Source: Prostheceraeus crozeri
Taxonomy: Eukaryota > Platyhelminthes > Polycladida > Euryleptidae
Reading direction: 5' to 3'
Assembly: GCA_907163375.1 (NCBI GenBank)
Contig: CAJQUW010006162.1
Span: 248,001-312,000, forward strand
Length of the DNA stretch: 64,000 bases
Below the pieces are notes generated by a model. The model was not told the origin of the DNA. It made no database searches and saw only the letters and a program-made list of their open reading frames with translations. The position numbers were made by a program, and so were the translations under genes. The stretch's first letter is position 1. The number at the start of each line of letters is the position of its first letter. Below are positions 29,658-42,725 of the stretch, piece by piece.

Positions 29658-30615
29658 TGGTTTGTATTATTGTTGGTGGAGTACTTCAGAAGACTTCATA
29701 CTATATTTTGAATGGTGGGCCTGCATCATGTCTGATATCTTTACCTTGATGATTTTATCCTTCAAAGAATGGACGCCTCATAAGCAATCTCAATCAGCCT
29801 ACATTGTTTCAATTTGCTATTATGACAAACATTAATATTGAAATCTCTGCAATTTTCATCTTACTCAGCATAAAGCTCACTTGGCTAACTTATTACGAAT
29901 TTCCCATTCAACTTACTTGCTTGCATCCACAATCGCACCAAACAGTGGTCGCGATGGATAAAAGGAAAAACACAGAAGTCGACCACTTCATAGTTAGAGG
30001 ATTGTTTCTTTAATTGAATTGCTTTAATAACATTTCATAGTTGAGAATTATACATGTGCGATAGATAATTCTTAACTGATAGTCTTCATGAGTGAGTGGA
30101 TTTCAAATTTGTTAATATAAGTTTCAGGAGCGCAACATCTGACGATCTAACGATTTTCTATTCATGTTTGGCGCAAAATTTAAAAGTAGAGGTCAGATAT
30201 GTCACTGATACGACCTCCTCGGCTGTACAATAGACCGAATGCTGATATATCACAGCTTAATCAGCTTTGAAATCTTGCGTCTGTTTTCTGCCTTGAAACC
30301 GAAGTGAAGAAAATCGGATAATATCAACAGTTAGGCTATTATTTCAAAATGGTGTAAAGCTTAAGGAAATGTCTCTTTGATTGTCTGAAAAGCCGAAATT
30401 TCATCGCTTTCCGTTGGGCTACAAGTTGAAAATGCTGCAGTGTAACCGTTGGGTATAAGTGGCTACCGTGGGCAAAGCCGCGGTTGGCACAACGGGCACC
30501 ACTCGAGACAAAATAGCGTCGGGTCGGGGTTGACATTTTGCCGTTGGGCCAACTATTTTTTCCCACTGGCTTATGACATCATTAGGTTACTATAACTGGC
30601 ATATTTTGACGCCTC
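29658..30615. other. Non-coding stretch
   Basis: No supported gene. Bases about 30400-30560 are more GC-rich, but I recognise no exon there. Confidence 0.5.
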
Positions 30616-30618
30616 TTT

Positions 30619-31325
30619 TTGCGATTGTCGATGTCACCCGACATAGTGTCAATGTCACCCGACATATTGTCAATGTCACCCGATATGGTGTCAATGTCAC
30701 CCGACATAGTGTCGATATTACCCGACATAGTGTTAATGTCACCCGACATGGTGTCAATGTCACCCGATATAGTGTCAATGTCACCCGACATAGTGTCAAT
30801 GTCACCCGACATAATGTAAATGTCACTCGACATAGTGTCGATGTCACCCGACATAATGTCAATGTCACACGACATGGTGTCGATGTCACCCGACATAGTG
30901 TCGATATTACCCGACATAATGTCAATGTCACCCGATATGGTGTCAATGTCACTCGACATAGTGTCAATGTCACCCGATATGGTGTCAATGTCACCCGACA
31001 TAGTATAATGTCACCCGACATGGTGTCAATGTCACCCGACATAGTGTCAATGTCAACCGACATAGTGTCAATGTCGCCCGACATAGTGTCGATATCACCC
31101 GACATAATGTCAATGTCACTCGACATGTTGTCGATGTCACCCGACATGGTGTCGATGTCACCCGACATAATGTCAATGTCACTCGACATGCTGTCGATGT
31201 CACCCGACATAATGTCAATGTCACACGACATGGTGTCGATGTCACCCGACATAGTGTCAATGTCACACGACATGGTGTCGATGTCACCCGACATAGTGTC
31301 AATGTCACCCGAAACAGTGTCAATT
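30619..31325. repeat. 21-bp minisatellite (atgtcacccgacatagtgtca)
   Basis: About 34 copies of a 21-bp unit with small variants (tgtcac, cgacat, tagtgtca). Each unit includes TGTC-ACCC-GACA, so each can form a small hairpin. Since 21 is a multiple of 3, several frames on both strands remain open (MSPDIVS, VTRHSVN, MSGDIDT). These are repeat artefacts unless transcripts show otherwise. Confidence 0.93.
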
Positions 31326-32335
31326 GCTTTTCACCTAGAATCACGAATTAAATCAATGAAGATTCAAGAAGAGATTATCTGGATATCATAGTTCATATCT
31401 TAACCAAGAAATACAGTCGTGAGAGCTCGAAAACCATTGTACTGTCGATAATACGGCCAGGAATTCTTCGTTCACGAGAAAGCTATCGATCGTTATTGAT
31501 AGGTCTTATTGAGATGGACATGCATGCAGAAGCATGAATATTATGATAAGATGCAATACATTTCCTTTATAGGCCTACTATATACCGGGGTATAATAGCA
31601 TAGAGATGCTGCTATAACTATAGGCTCCTAGGCCTTATCCTTGGACCAAAAGCCCTATACACATATTTCTTGAAGTTTGTCCATTGTGTTTGAAATGGAC
31701 AGCAGGCTGGATGCTCTTTAGCCTCTTCGGTGCAGAAATGCAGACTTCCCCATCGTCTACTTGAGGCGATTAGCCAATCACATAATATACGTATATTACA
31801 TGCATCCGGTCTTAGAACTTGTTAATTGGTCTCTGTCGTGTCCTATTCAACTCAGAAGCAACAATACATGTGAAAGGGAGTGGAGGTTTCTCCGCGTCCT
31901 ATCCGGTTTAACAATATAATAGAGTAGTCAATGACAGCAGGCAAGACAGTAGTGGCCATCATGTTGCCATTGCAAACACATCAGAACACTTCGGGTCACA
32001 TTCTGCACCGTGGAATTTTCGACTTGTACCGTGAATTTTGAACGTTCATTCGCTACATGTAATGAGCCATAGCCAACACTATCAATGCCCACAATTCATC
32101 TCAAGATAGCTGATTAACATGCAGAATCGCGAGTAAAATTCACTGCTAAATGCTAAATGTTTTGCTGCATTCATGACTTCTGTTTTGCTTATAAATTCTA
32201 AGTGTGTTAGGCGTACACTATTGAAAGTCGATCTTGAGACGATTTGAGTGTGACCCGTGGGAATGATCAGATGACCCGCAGCAAAAACCTTAAAAACCTG
32301 TCCTTTGAGTGTAAATTCTCTGTTGGTGGCATACT
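31326..32335. other. Non-coding stretch
   Basis: No supported feature. Confidence 0.5.
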
Positions 32336-32450
32336 GGCAGTCAGTCATTGTGCATGTATAGGGTCAGTCAGTCATTGTGCATGTATGGATGGGGTCAGTC
32401 AGTCATTGTGCATGTATGGGGTCAGTCAGTCATTGTACATGTATAGGGTT
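32336..32450. repeat. Short tandem repeat, about 30-bp unit
   Basis: Four copies of gtcagtcattgtgcatgtat with variable spacing tails (agg, ggatggg, ggg). Confidence 0.85.
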
Positions 32451-33187
32451 GCTGAAAACGTTTTGACCGATGGAAATTTGATCCCAGCTCTTTTGATTTT
32501 TGTTATGAATTGCATATTTTATTCATGTAATACCTACTTGCAAGATAGCAATCGCAAACACGCAATATTCATCTTTTGTGACTACTATTTCACTTCCTCA
32601 ACGCTGCAGATTGAAATTCTTGAGTCTGCGTCCGATAACTTTGGCTGCTTAAACTTCTTAATTCAATGACTCATAAAAAGTACATGACCATCCTTTTTTG
32701 AGATACTCGTGGCATTTTTCAGGTTGCTGTTTTGCCCATAGACTTCGACTTCATCTATTTATTGTCCATAATCTATTCACGACATGGCTTAAGATGCTCT
32801 GGTGGACAATCGATCCCCGCTACTTGCCTTAATGTCGACGGTCACAATTGTGACGAGTTATTTATTCATTGATTATTATTGCCTTGACAACTGATGTGTG
32901 GTGTTTAGGGCTTGATCCTGCCAATTGACACAGTCAGTTGTCAGAGCACACTCGAATCCTACCAGCCGCACATCTTTTGCATGGCAATTTGATCTATCGT
33001 GTATTTAATTTCATTGTTGTTAATTGTAAAGAACTTGATGAGGGCAAGTGTGCACAAGGAGAAACGTCGTGCTGATCTTGGTGAATTCTTTCTTTACAAG
33101 ACAATGCGAGGCCAAACGCCTCTTTAGAAACAAAGAAAAATTGTCTGAACTCGGACTTTCCATGCTTGAGCATCCTTCTATCTTCTT
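32451..33187. other. Non-coding stretch
   Basis: No supported feature. Confidence 0.5.
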
Positions 33188-33189
33188 CC

Positions 33190-33690
33190 ATAACGTCAAT
33201 CAATTAATAGCAATGATTCTGTCACGTCAATCAATTAATAGCAATGATTCTGTCACGTCAATCAATTAATTGCAATGATTCTGTCACGTCAATCAAGCAA
33301 TTGCAATGATTCTGTCACGCCAATCAATTAATTGCAATTATTCTATTACGTCAATCAAGCAATTGCAATTATTCTGTCACGTCAATCAAAAATTGCAATT
33401 ATTCTATTACGTCAATCAAGCAATTGCAATGATTCTGTCGCGTCAATCAAAAATTGCAATTATTCCATAACGTCAATCAAGCAATTGCAATGATTCTGTC
33501 ACGTCAATCAATTAATTGCAATGATTCTGTCACGTCAATCAAGTAATTGCAATGATTCTGTCACGTCAATCAAGTAATTGCAATCATTCTGTCACGTCAA
33601 TCAATTGATAGCAATTATTCCATAACGTCGATCAATTAATTGCAATTATTCTGTCACATCAATCAATTGATAGCAATTGATTGAAAATCA
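33190..33690. repeat. Minisatellite, about 30-bp unit (tcacgtcaatcaattaattg)
   Basis: About 16 copies of a unit containing cacgtcaatcaattaattg, caatgattctgt and variants. Some units have atcaaaaattg or atcaagcaattg in place of atcaattaattg, giving slightly different unit lengths and an alternating higher-order pattern in the middle. Confidence 0.9.
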
Positions 33691-35960
33691 ATAGATTTTT
33701 GATAAACCCGGTCCCTAGATCCATGCGTTGCTACGCCGCGAAGTGGACCCTCACATAAAAAATGGTCCGGACTTTGGATGCGGAAATGTTTGCTCTTGCT
33801 AAACAAGTGTAGCTCACACAATCATTTCTTAATTATCTGAGTATATCCGAGTCCGAGGAATGTTGCATCAAAGTCCGTTAATTGAAAAGATTTTCAGCTG
33901 TATAGTAGCCCATTCAGAGCAGTGTCACTTCCTTTCAGAGATAAATCAATAAGTGCATGAGCTTTCCTTAGATACAGGTCAACTGCTTATTGTAGAAAGA
34001 ATCCAGGGTAGGAATTTCAGTCTGAAATGATGATTGCAGACTCTTATCTCAGATGATTTTAATCGCAATTTATTGCGGCCTTTATGACAGAGCAATTAAA
34101 CAGGTTTGATCTGCTTCAGACAGATAGTGTGCTCGCATCTGTCTCTTGAAATGACACTTATCTGTTGATTTGTCTGATATATGTCGGTCTGAAGTTTACA
34201 GGAAACGAGATCAACTCTGAAATCATGTCAAGACGAATTTCGTATTCAAATATTGCCATCGACGTTGTCAAACACGAATCAATTTTCTTGCATTTGATCT
34301 TTATTTACGAAATGATATTTGAACTTATGTTGTTCTTCATGACAGGAGGAAACAGACATATGAGTTTAAAGTTACAGTGAAAGCTCAAGTAGAATCGTCA
34401 TTAGCATTGTAGATCATAAAGGAGATCCTAGCAAGCTATTATCATTTCTAATCTGCTTTGAAGATGCGATTTAAATATTGCATTTATGATCATCTGTAGA
34501 TGATCTCTTCACTTGTCATGCGGATGCATTAGATAGATTGTCTTGCACGAGGATCTTTCAAGAACTGATAAGCAATAAAACATTTTCAAACTAGTGAGTA
34601 ACAATTTGCACATTTTACAGTAATTCACATTAATTGTAGCTGTCATTTGTGGAAAAAGTCAACAATGCATCTCTCAAAACCCTCGTCTCACTGGGGAGGG
34701 GTCGAATTCGATCTTCCAATACGTTATGTCAATTTCGCCAAACCACACGTCAATCGAAAGGTCTGGTCAATGTGGTTAATAATATGATTATCATCAATAG
34801 TTCTGAGATTACATCATTGCATTAGATGAGGTCAAAGGTTTTTATTTAGTTGGAAATTTAGTTCAGCTCAAATCGCATTAAATTCATTTATGAAATACGC
34901 TCAGTTGTCACATACTAAGCGTAAACAATTGCTTCCCATATTTCATGTCTCACTGAGGCTAAAACCAACATGATTCGGAAATTTCCAATAATTGATGTAG
35001 TAATAAAAAGTACAAAATAACGAAAAATTATATTTGAAATTTGAATTTCAAACATGCAAGCTCAATAAGCAGATAATTCAAATTCAAAAACTTTGCATTT
35101 GTGAATTTTGATAGGACGAATACTTTTATGCAATTTCAACTTATTTCATCAAGAATTGAAACCGCAATATACATTAGACGTGAATATACCGAATTCAGAT
35201 GAAATATTTCAATTTTAAACTAGATCAGATGCCAATTTATCTTCTTTCTGTCAAAAGTTGCGTGATACGCAGAAAGTGAGCTATTATAATTCTGGTGGCC
35301 ATAGCTTGCTTCATTTATAAGGTTTTATAAAATTCGCCACGGTGTGGCGGCGAAACACGTCTCCCCCCAGTGGGGCGCGGGATAATGATGATATCTGTAT
35401 TGACTCAGTTGCTCGTATATCTCTCGCATGTATTCATGACATTACTGACCACTTTCTCCGCATTCATCACGCACAGACGCTCAGGACATTTAGGACACGC
35501 AGGATACTTTCGTGCACTTTCTCGCCCTCAAATGTCCAACAATATGCCCCGCTTTTATTTATAAATGATAAATATATCACAGAAAATATCATATAATGTC
35601 AATTGCTTGACAGCAGCCACCATTGAAATTGCTACGGCATTTCATCGTGTCTAAGTTCGCGCATCTGAGATAATATTTGCAATTTTGAATGAATACTTTG
35701 CTTTGATATCGTTCATCCTCGTCCTTTACATGATGCATATTCGCCCTTTTATTTGCAGTTTCGGCTTACACGGCACATTTCTTGTACGCGGAAAATGTAT
35801 GCATGTACCTACACCCCTTCCACCATTAAAAAGACAGATTCTATCGGAATCCATGCCAAATTTTGATAGCTACTGACTGCTACTCGAAAATCATCAAGAG
35901 AAAATATTATGTCATCTAATGTATTTAAAAGAGTTCCAATCTCCTAATCGATTTCAACCA
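33691..35960. other. Non-coding stretch
   Basis: 2.3 kb of AT-rich sequence; a short GC-rich patch at about 35335-35390 has no recognisable feature. Confidence 0.5.
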
Positions 35961-35962
35961 TA

Positions 35963-36668
35963 CCCTCACGAAAATTCCTCATGATTTTTTATGAGATTTT
36001 TACTCATCTATATATCTCATGAAATTTAATGCGGATTTGGAACGTTTTCGCATAAAATATATCATCAAATTCTCATGAAAATCTCATTTATCGATTAACA
36101 ATTGCTTCTTCATGCTTCTGAATTCATTTTCCTCGCATATAGTTATTGAAGCTTTCTTGGCCTAGCCACATTGCCCCAAAGCATTGCCACGCCATGTCTG
36201 CAATGTTATTACAGTATTCGCAAAAAATGGATTACTATTTATCATGACCCTAAGTTTAACTGTGATTGTGTATATGTCTATTTTTAACATCTTGCATAGG
36301 AATGATAATTGTAAAGTCAAATTATATATGCATCATTTCGAAAATGTTGTTGCACATCGCCATGATACATCCTGTATATTTTTATTTTTATCTTTTATAG
36401 ACTAACCTTGAAGATCTTAATCGATTAAATAAGCCTTCTTATGGTTATTTCCTTTCGCGGCTAGCATGCATAACTTACTACTTATAAGCTAATTTTCACG
36501 AAGACCTCGTAAATGCTCATGATTTTCTTATGAACGCGATCAAAGCATTATGAGACCATCATGATTTTTTTTGATGAATATTTTCCTGTGAGAATATCAT
36601 GAGGTTCATAATAATCTCATGAATCCGCATTAAACTTCATGAGTTCTCATGAAAAATTTTCGTGAGGG
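35963..36668. mobile_element. MITE with CCCTCACGAAAATT termini and TA flanks
   Basis: The left end reads TA-CCCTCACGAAAATT; the right end read inward is TA-CCCTCACGAAAATTTTTC. A second inverted block, aatgcggatt, lies about 70 bp inside each end. TA flanks fit a Tc1/mariner-type duplication. The 706-bp interior has no transposase. Confidence 0.8.
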
Positions 36669-36854
36669 TACATTTCAGAGAAGATGCAAGATATTACCTG
36701 GGAGATCAGAAACTTCGATTTTTTAGAGCCGCCCGATGCATCAATGATTTGAACATGAGCTGATCATAATCCCTGCATGTGTATAGGTCCTTCTTACCCA
36801 CTTGATAAATGCCTGAATACTGGAAGTACGTTGGAATCAATAATATCCTTTTAA

Positions 36855-38174
36855 CCCTATTTATACCAAGGTATTTGACGCACTCTCAGTATACTCAGGG
36901 AAGCGGATTCCGCCCCCCAGCATTATTCCTAAAATATCAAACAAAGAGACCTGATATTACGGATTTTATACAATTCGGATATTCTAAATCTAATGGTGGT
37001 ATTCATTTTCCATGTTTTCGTCTTGATGCTATAAATAGCATTTTGAAATTCAAACATTATTTTTTCTCATCTTTTTTATTTTTTCTTAATTTGTCCTTTG
37101 ATAAATCATGCAAATCAACCTTAGAGTATACTGTTTTCCCAATTTTGGTATTCTATTTCGAATGGTGATATTGGTTTAGCATGATAAAATCTTTTTGGTG
37201 CCATAGATAACGATTTAAAAACCCATGAAATATTTCCTCTTTTTCAAATTGGTTCCTTCATATGCTATAAAATTAACATTGTTCGGATACATGCATAGAA
37301 CATTGTTCAAATTGTTGCATAATGAAATTATGGCACATATTATATTTCTGCATCGTAAAATAATTACACAAACCTATGCATACTACTTACTAATTACCTG
37401 CGGTATAATTCTAACTTATTTACGAAAAATGCTAGAATAGTGCTAGTAAACCTGATCAATGAATGTATGCACAACTGGTTATCAATAAGAAAATAAAGTA
37501 TTTCTAGATTCGATACAAAGATTTTCAGATGTTCAGTGGGCAAAAGTTCGTAAATAATCATATACAGTTCATTAATGCAATCATAAGTCCCCTTTAAAAC
37601 GTATAGAGTGGCTAGCTCCTATTAAGTACTGTATAAGTAGATAATCATTTGTTAAATATGATCTAGCATGTCTATCGCAAAATCTTCATTCAAGTTAGAA
37701 TCAAAAGATATCGAAGATAGTATTCAGTCCCTTCCATTCAATATTTCAATACTATATGTGGTCAATTGCGATATTAGAAGAAAATACTAGATAAGCGCTA
37801 AGTTCTACTAGGGCACAAATAGCCTTTGATTCCAGGTGTCCAATATTTTAGACTTTGGACTGTATATTGCTTTGTAGTATAATGTATATGGTATGCAGGC
37901 AGCTGAGACTTCAAGATATACGTTTTATTGCTAGAATACAATCTATACTTGCACACAGCCTAAACAAAACTGAATTCTTAGAACCTATCTCTTGAAAACT
38001 AGGCTAGATCTAGCTCTTTCACTGACATAAATTTGACGAAATTTCGCAGAAAGTTGAAAAACACCTAAAAACTAAAAGACATGAAATCTCAATCCAATAC
38101 ATTTGGTATGAAAGTTTCTACAGCAAAAATGCGCGTGGGGGGGGCGGATTCCGCCCCCCCTGGTAAGAATAGGG
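36855..38174. mobile_element. Non-autonomous piggyBac-type element, TTAA flanks
   Basis: TTAA at 36851-36854 and 38175-38178 bracket ends CCCTATTTATACCAAGG and, read inward from the right, CCCTATTCTTACCAGGGG. TTAA target and CCC-start termini are piggyBac hallmarks. A GC-rich subterminal block, gcggattccgcccccc, occurs near both ends. No transposase frame. Copy C of repeat R1 lies inside. Confidence 0.82.
37448..37810 (+). repeat. Dispersed repeat family R1, copy C
   Basis: Matches 848-1260 of copy A (ctgatcaatgaatgtatgca, then gttcagtgggcaaaagtt, and later cagtcccttccattcaata). It lies within the piggyBac-type element. Confidence 0.65.
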
Positions 38175-38178
38175 TTAA

Positions 38179-40141
38179 GCTGTAAATTGCTTTTCGACTC
38201 TTCACTAAGTTGATTGGCTTGATGGCGTCTAAATTTCTAATATAAATTTCCATTACAATCTTGTTTTCATCAAGCTGTTGATTACGCAATTAACTCAATA
38301 AGTGCGGATTTGTAGAATGTTATTGATAAAGTGGAAATGTTAAACTTGCAAGCGACCATGATATCTTATAGTTGAAAAATTCACCGTTCACATGACATGA
38401 GACGGATGGTTGAATCAGAAATATTGATGGGTGAAACTTAGAAAGGAAAAATCGGTTAAATTGTCAAAACTACATTAGCTTACAAGTATTCATGGTAGGC
38501 TATTAGACTGATCGATTATGGATGAAAGGATTTTTGATAAATCCTTTAAGCAATCAACTCTTTCAGCAAGTGATTCGCTATGCAATCATGCAGGTTCACT
38601 TTTTTAAGTGTCAGTGAAAATCAGTGGAAGCCTTATGCCATTTATGTAAAGTGTTTCCAATGTTCTCTCGCTCTTCGCGAATTTAGAAAGACCTTGAAAC
38701 CCGGGTCTCCTCATAGTACAACTTTTTCTTGTTGTCGCCCACAGTGTCAGAGGCGTGAGGAAAGGCAGTCAAGCTTATCTCTGTTTCTATCTCTCACACA
38801 TCCACGCCTCTCTTTTTCTATCTACTACGCGACGTTTAACAAACGCACAAGAAACACGAACAAAAACAACACATTCACTTTTCGTCTTTTTGTAGGTGCC
38901 CACTGGTAGATATTTTTAACTTTGCTACCTTGACGCACTTTGTTACCTTGAATTTCAAATTTTCAATTTTATGTCATGCTAAAGTAATGTTTCCTGTATA
39001 TTTTCAATCCATGCATGTTTCCGTGCATTGATGAATGAAAATTCTGTATTTACTGGCTTTTCAATACATTTGTCATAGTTCTCAGTTAATGATTCTCCCG
39101 TACATCATTCGCCTGAGTTCAGTCACCACACAGGTGTTTTTGAAATTAAAGACAAAATCTAAAATTATCTTTTTCTACCATTTGTCTACAGGATGAAATG
39201 TAGATCTCATGGCGGAACGTTTCATTTGAAGGAACTAAATATCGTTAATTTCCGGAGACGAGATTTGATGAAAAAAGGTCGTGTTAGAGTCTTTCATGTT
39301 TAATTCTGGACGGAGAAAATCAAAGTCAAACCGGGACGATCACCACAACGTGAGATTCTGAGAACCGCTCTTGGCGGAACGCTAGTCTTCTGGAATCGCT
39401 TCTATTCTATATTAATCAGAAGCGACGAAGAATCATTTCGGTTGGAGAGAGACCATGAGCTGCGTGAAGCGTCCATCGAACGTTGCTTCTCTCTGCAACC
39501 GATCATTCTCTTCTAATTGTAGACCTGTAGGAAGAGAAATTGGATTCCGTGTAGGTAGGACAATGAATATCAATTTGGACACGTCAGAAAGTTGTCGGAT
39601 AGAATTAATAGTCTTTTACATGAACGTGAGACTTCATTTCAGCTGAATCGAAATGTTGGATGACTTTGTGTGAAGGGCAAGAGACGCTATTTTACACGAG
39701 CATGAAGTTGGCGGAGCCATTTCTTTACCACGATTCTATTCAAATTCAAAACAACTTCTGCTTTATCAATTTTAGCTTCCTGTTTACGAATCTGGGCTTA
39801 GATTCCACAAATTCGCAGTCATTTTTGAGAAATTCAAGTTATTCATTTCATTTTCAAAATGAAATAAGTTCCGTTGTGAAGCTACCGGAGCCAATTTCTT
39901 AGTTTCATACTGAGACGGAATAAATCAATACTCTGGTTTAAGCAGTATTATTAATGAATAGACACTAAGCGTAGCATAAATCCAATTTGATAATATATCA
40001 AGTTTATTGATATGTATTGATTGTATATTGATGCTTATTATCAATTTGATATTATATCAAGTTTAAGATGGATATACGAAAACGTAGGGCATAAATGGGA
40101 AGTTGTAATTCCATTGAAAATACATTGACATTGAAATTGGT
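38179..40141. other. Non-coding stretch
   Basis: No supported gene. Bases 39990-40070 have repeats of tatcaatttgatattatatc type. Confidence 0.5.
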
Positions 40142-40173
40142 GGGCATAAATGGGAAATTTCCGATTTATGCCC
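40142..40173. other. 32-bp near-perfect palindrome
   Basis: GGGCATAAATGGGAAA is followed directly by TTTCCGATTTATGCCC; only one central-arm position mismatches. A further direct copy of gggcataaatgggaa lies at about 40088. Confidence 0.8.
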
Positions 40174-40299
40174 GGCAACTTTGGTAGAATGCTATCATGT
40201 GAAGGCATGAATATTATATTTATACTTTGTACTTAATATTGTAAATTCCTCTATGTTGTAAAAAACGTAAAATTAAAACAATGATATATGCTATACCTA

Positions 40300-40581
40300 C
40301 ACTGTAAACTCTAAGGCACGAAATTTTGCTTGAATTAGGCACGAAATTTAGGCATCAATTCTAACCAACACAAGACACGAGTAGGCACAAAGTTCATAGT
40401 GCGGAGTTCGTGCCCACTGATTTTTCCTTCGATCTCACTGGATAAAAAAGTATCTTTTGGTGCCTATTAGTGCATAGGGGCGCCTACTGGTGCCTCGAGG
40501 CACTAGAAAGGCACTAACTAGGCGCTAACTGGCACGAAATTTCGGCTTCGTGCCTAAATTAGTGCCCTACAATTTACAGTG
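40300..40581. mobile_element. MITE with CACTGTAAA termini and TA TSD
   Basis: TA at 40298-40299 and 40582-40583 flank CACTGTAAA and TTTACAGTG. The 282-bp interior is made of degenerate repeats of ggcacgaaat and ggcactaa. A mariner-type MITE is likely. Confidence 0.78.
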
Positions 40582-40696
40582 TATATGATAATACCATACA
40601 CGACATATTGGACAATGCGATCAACATGAAAATCGATTATGCTTTACATGCAAAAGTAAAAAGGCAAATGCAAAAACTACAAACATAAAGCACAAA

Positions 40697-42725
40697 TCTG
40701 CCGTGCAATGACAAAACAAACTAAGTCCAAATTTTTGAAAATTGACTTTTTAACGCAAAAGGCATTTGGGTGTGTCTGTCTATTATGTGTCAACAGCTTA
40801 AGGCCAAAGATAAATTCCTTAGTGTCCAATATGAAAACCTAAGTCCATGAAGATACAGTGACAGAAAAACCTAAGTCCAGAAAATTTTTTTTAGACTCAT
40901 GCCGTCCCACATTTTTATTAGCAGTGCACTGCATTGGGTTAATAAACTTCAGAAGTTTGCTCAGGTTGAGCTTATGCGTCAAACTGAATCATGAAAAAGC
41001 ATCTTGTTTATGTCTGCAACTACAATTTTCGAACTTTCGTTTTCATTCATCACATTGTTTCTTCAATTGATAGTGACTTGTGAGAGCCTTCTCAATTTGT
41101 CTCTGAAGGTAAGATTCCATCAATTCTTGAATTTGTAGGCGTTTGTGATTAAAAGTGTGGTAAATGACACAGCATTGCTGTTATCTGGCGTGAGTTCATC
41201 ATGACTTATCAGAAGTAGTGAGCTATGAATCTATGAGGACCATCATAAATGACATGAACATCGGATTTACCAAGCTGTCTGGTGAGGAATGTGAAGTATG
41301 TGTGAGCCATGACCACCACATCAAAGAAAATGCTTGTTTCAAGCCATGTCAATCCTGTCTGAGTTTTGCCGAACATGAAGAAAGGTATCGAGCTGCTTGA
41401 AGGGAGTATGAAGATTGTAAATTTCTTCATGAAACTGGTCACGCAAAGGCATGTGCGGATATGATGAAGGTCTGCTTCCTCAGATGCCGTTCAATATTTG
41501 CATATTCACACCACGAATTATTGCATTCAATGAGACTTTTATATGTATTGGAGCAGATGGAGAATAATTGGCAGTCATTTGGGATGAATCTGACGCCGGC
41601 AGAAACTCCGAAGATGTAGCGAGTGCCTACTTGAAGTTTTTTCGTGCTAACAGGGACGCGGATGAATTCACCATATTCCTTGATAACTGTTCTGCACAAA
41701 ACAAAAACTGGCAACTATTTTCATTTATCTTGCGCTGTGTTCATAATGAAGAATTTGCCATGAAGACAGTGACCCTAAAATATTTTGAGCCAGGCCATAC
41801 GTTCATGAGTGCTGACAGTGAACATGCTGCAGTCCAGAAAGCTTTGAAAAAGAAAGGTTGTGCGTATGACTTGCAAGACTTCAAGCTTTGATGTTCAACT
41901 AAGAAAAGCACTACAGTGATCATGCAGACAGATGACTTCATGCACTCTAAAGACAATGGGTACAAATTGGACCTAGTATCGCAATATAAACTGTCAAAGA
42001 TGACCAATCGACCACATCTTTCAAATGTCGTTGTGCCTCAATTTCGTCGTGGAGGCAATCAATTCTTTTTCAAATCATCATTTGATTCAACTAACTTTAG
42101 GGCTGTGAGTGTCGTGTCGAAGTCTTCTTCGGAGCTGTTTCTGGAGAAACTAGTCTTCAAAATAAGAGGCACGTGGAATGAATTCAAAGAAAAAAGCAGT
42201 CATTTTGAAAACCCTGATTCCCTTGATGTCTCCACACAGGAGACATTCGTGGGTTGAGATGCCCGATTCTGATTTAAATGTGTAATTTACAATATCCTCG
42301 TTTTAGTAAAGATATATCAGTTTTTGAATCCAGGTAGATTTTTGATACAAGGATTTTGAGATTGTTTTTCAATAGAGTTATCTGTTTTTATACCAGTTAA
42401 AATATTCTTTCTCTTGTCTGATGGGAATGAACTTATCTTGCTGAAAAATGGGGAAAATGATGGACTTAAGTTTTCATACAAGGTAATTGCAGTTAAATGG
42501 TAAAGGAAAAACAGTGACAAAAAACGTAAGCCCATGAAATGCACTTTCCAGTGCGTGCAATAGTGCAAACTTTTTCTGTATAACTAGTGTTAGTATAGAC
42601 ATGCTATATGTAAAATATTGGCATTTGTGATTAAGTATTTTTTGTTCTATTAAAGTTTTCACAAAAGTTGCTCTACTGAAAAATCACAAATTTGGACTTA
42701 GGTTGTTTTGTCACTGTACGGCAGA
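40697..42725 (+). mobile_element. DNA transposon, about 2 kb, with decayed transposase
   Basis: Inverted termini about 38 bp long: left TCTGCCGTGCAATGACAAAA, right (read inward) TCTGCCGTACAGTGACAAAA, both continuing into ctaagtccaaattt. The motif cctaagtcca recurs just inside both ends (about 40838, 40869, 42470 inverted, 42697 inverted), a subterminal repeat array that could bind transposase. No target duplication was identified. The interior holds a broken transposase-like gene. Confidence 0.8.
41218..42257 (+). pseudogene. Transposase-like protein (DUF7869-like), broken
   Basis: Coding pieces lie in order in different frames. They include MNIGFTKLSGEECEVC with HDHH and CKPCQSC-like cysteine and histidine pairs; ANRDADEFTIFLDNCSAQNK and then TLKYFEPGHTFMSADSEHAA; and finally YKLSKMTNRPHLSNVVVPQF. 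The DNCSAQNKNW plus KYFEPGHTFMSAD pattern is shared with invertebrate proteins of the DUF7869 type that sit in transposons; the Asp and His-rich blocks suggest an RNase H-like fold. At least three stops or frameshifts separate the pieces. It sits between the inverted termini at 40697 and 42725, so it is the element's own gene. The family label is from memory and moderately sure. Confidence 0.6.

Noticed and set aside
30573-31391. Repeat proteins VTRHSVN, MSPDIVS and MSGDIDT
   Set aside because: Frames open because the unit is 21 bp; several exist at once on both strands.
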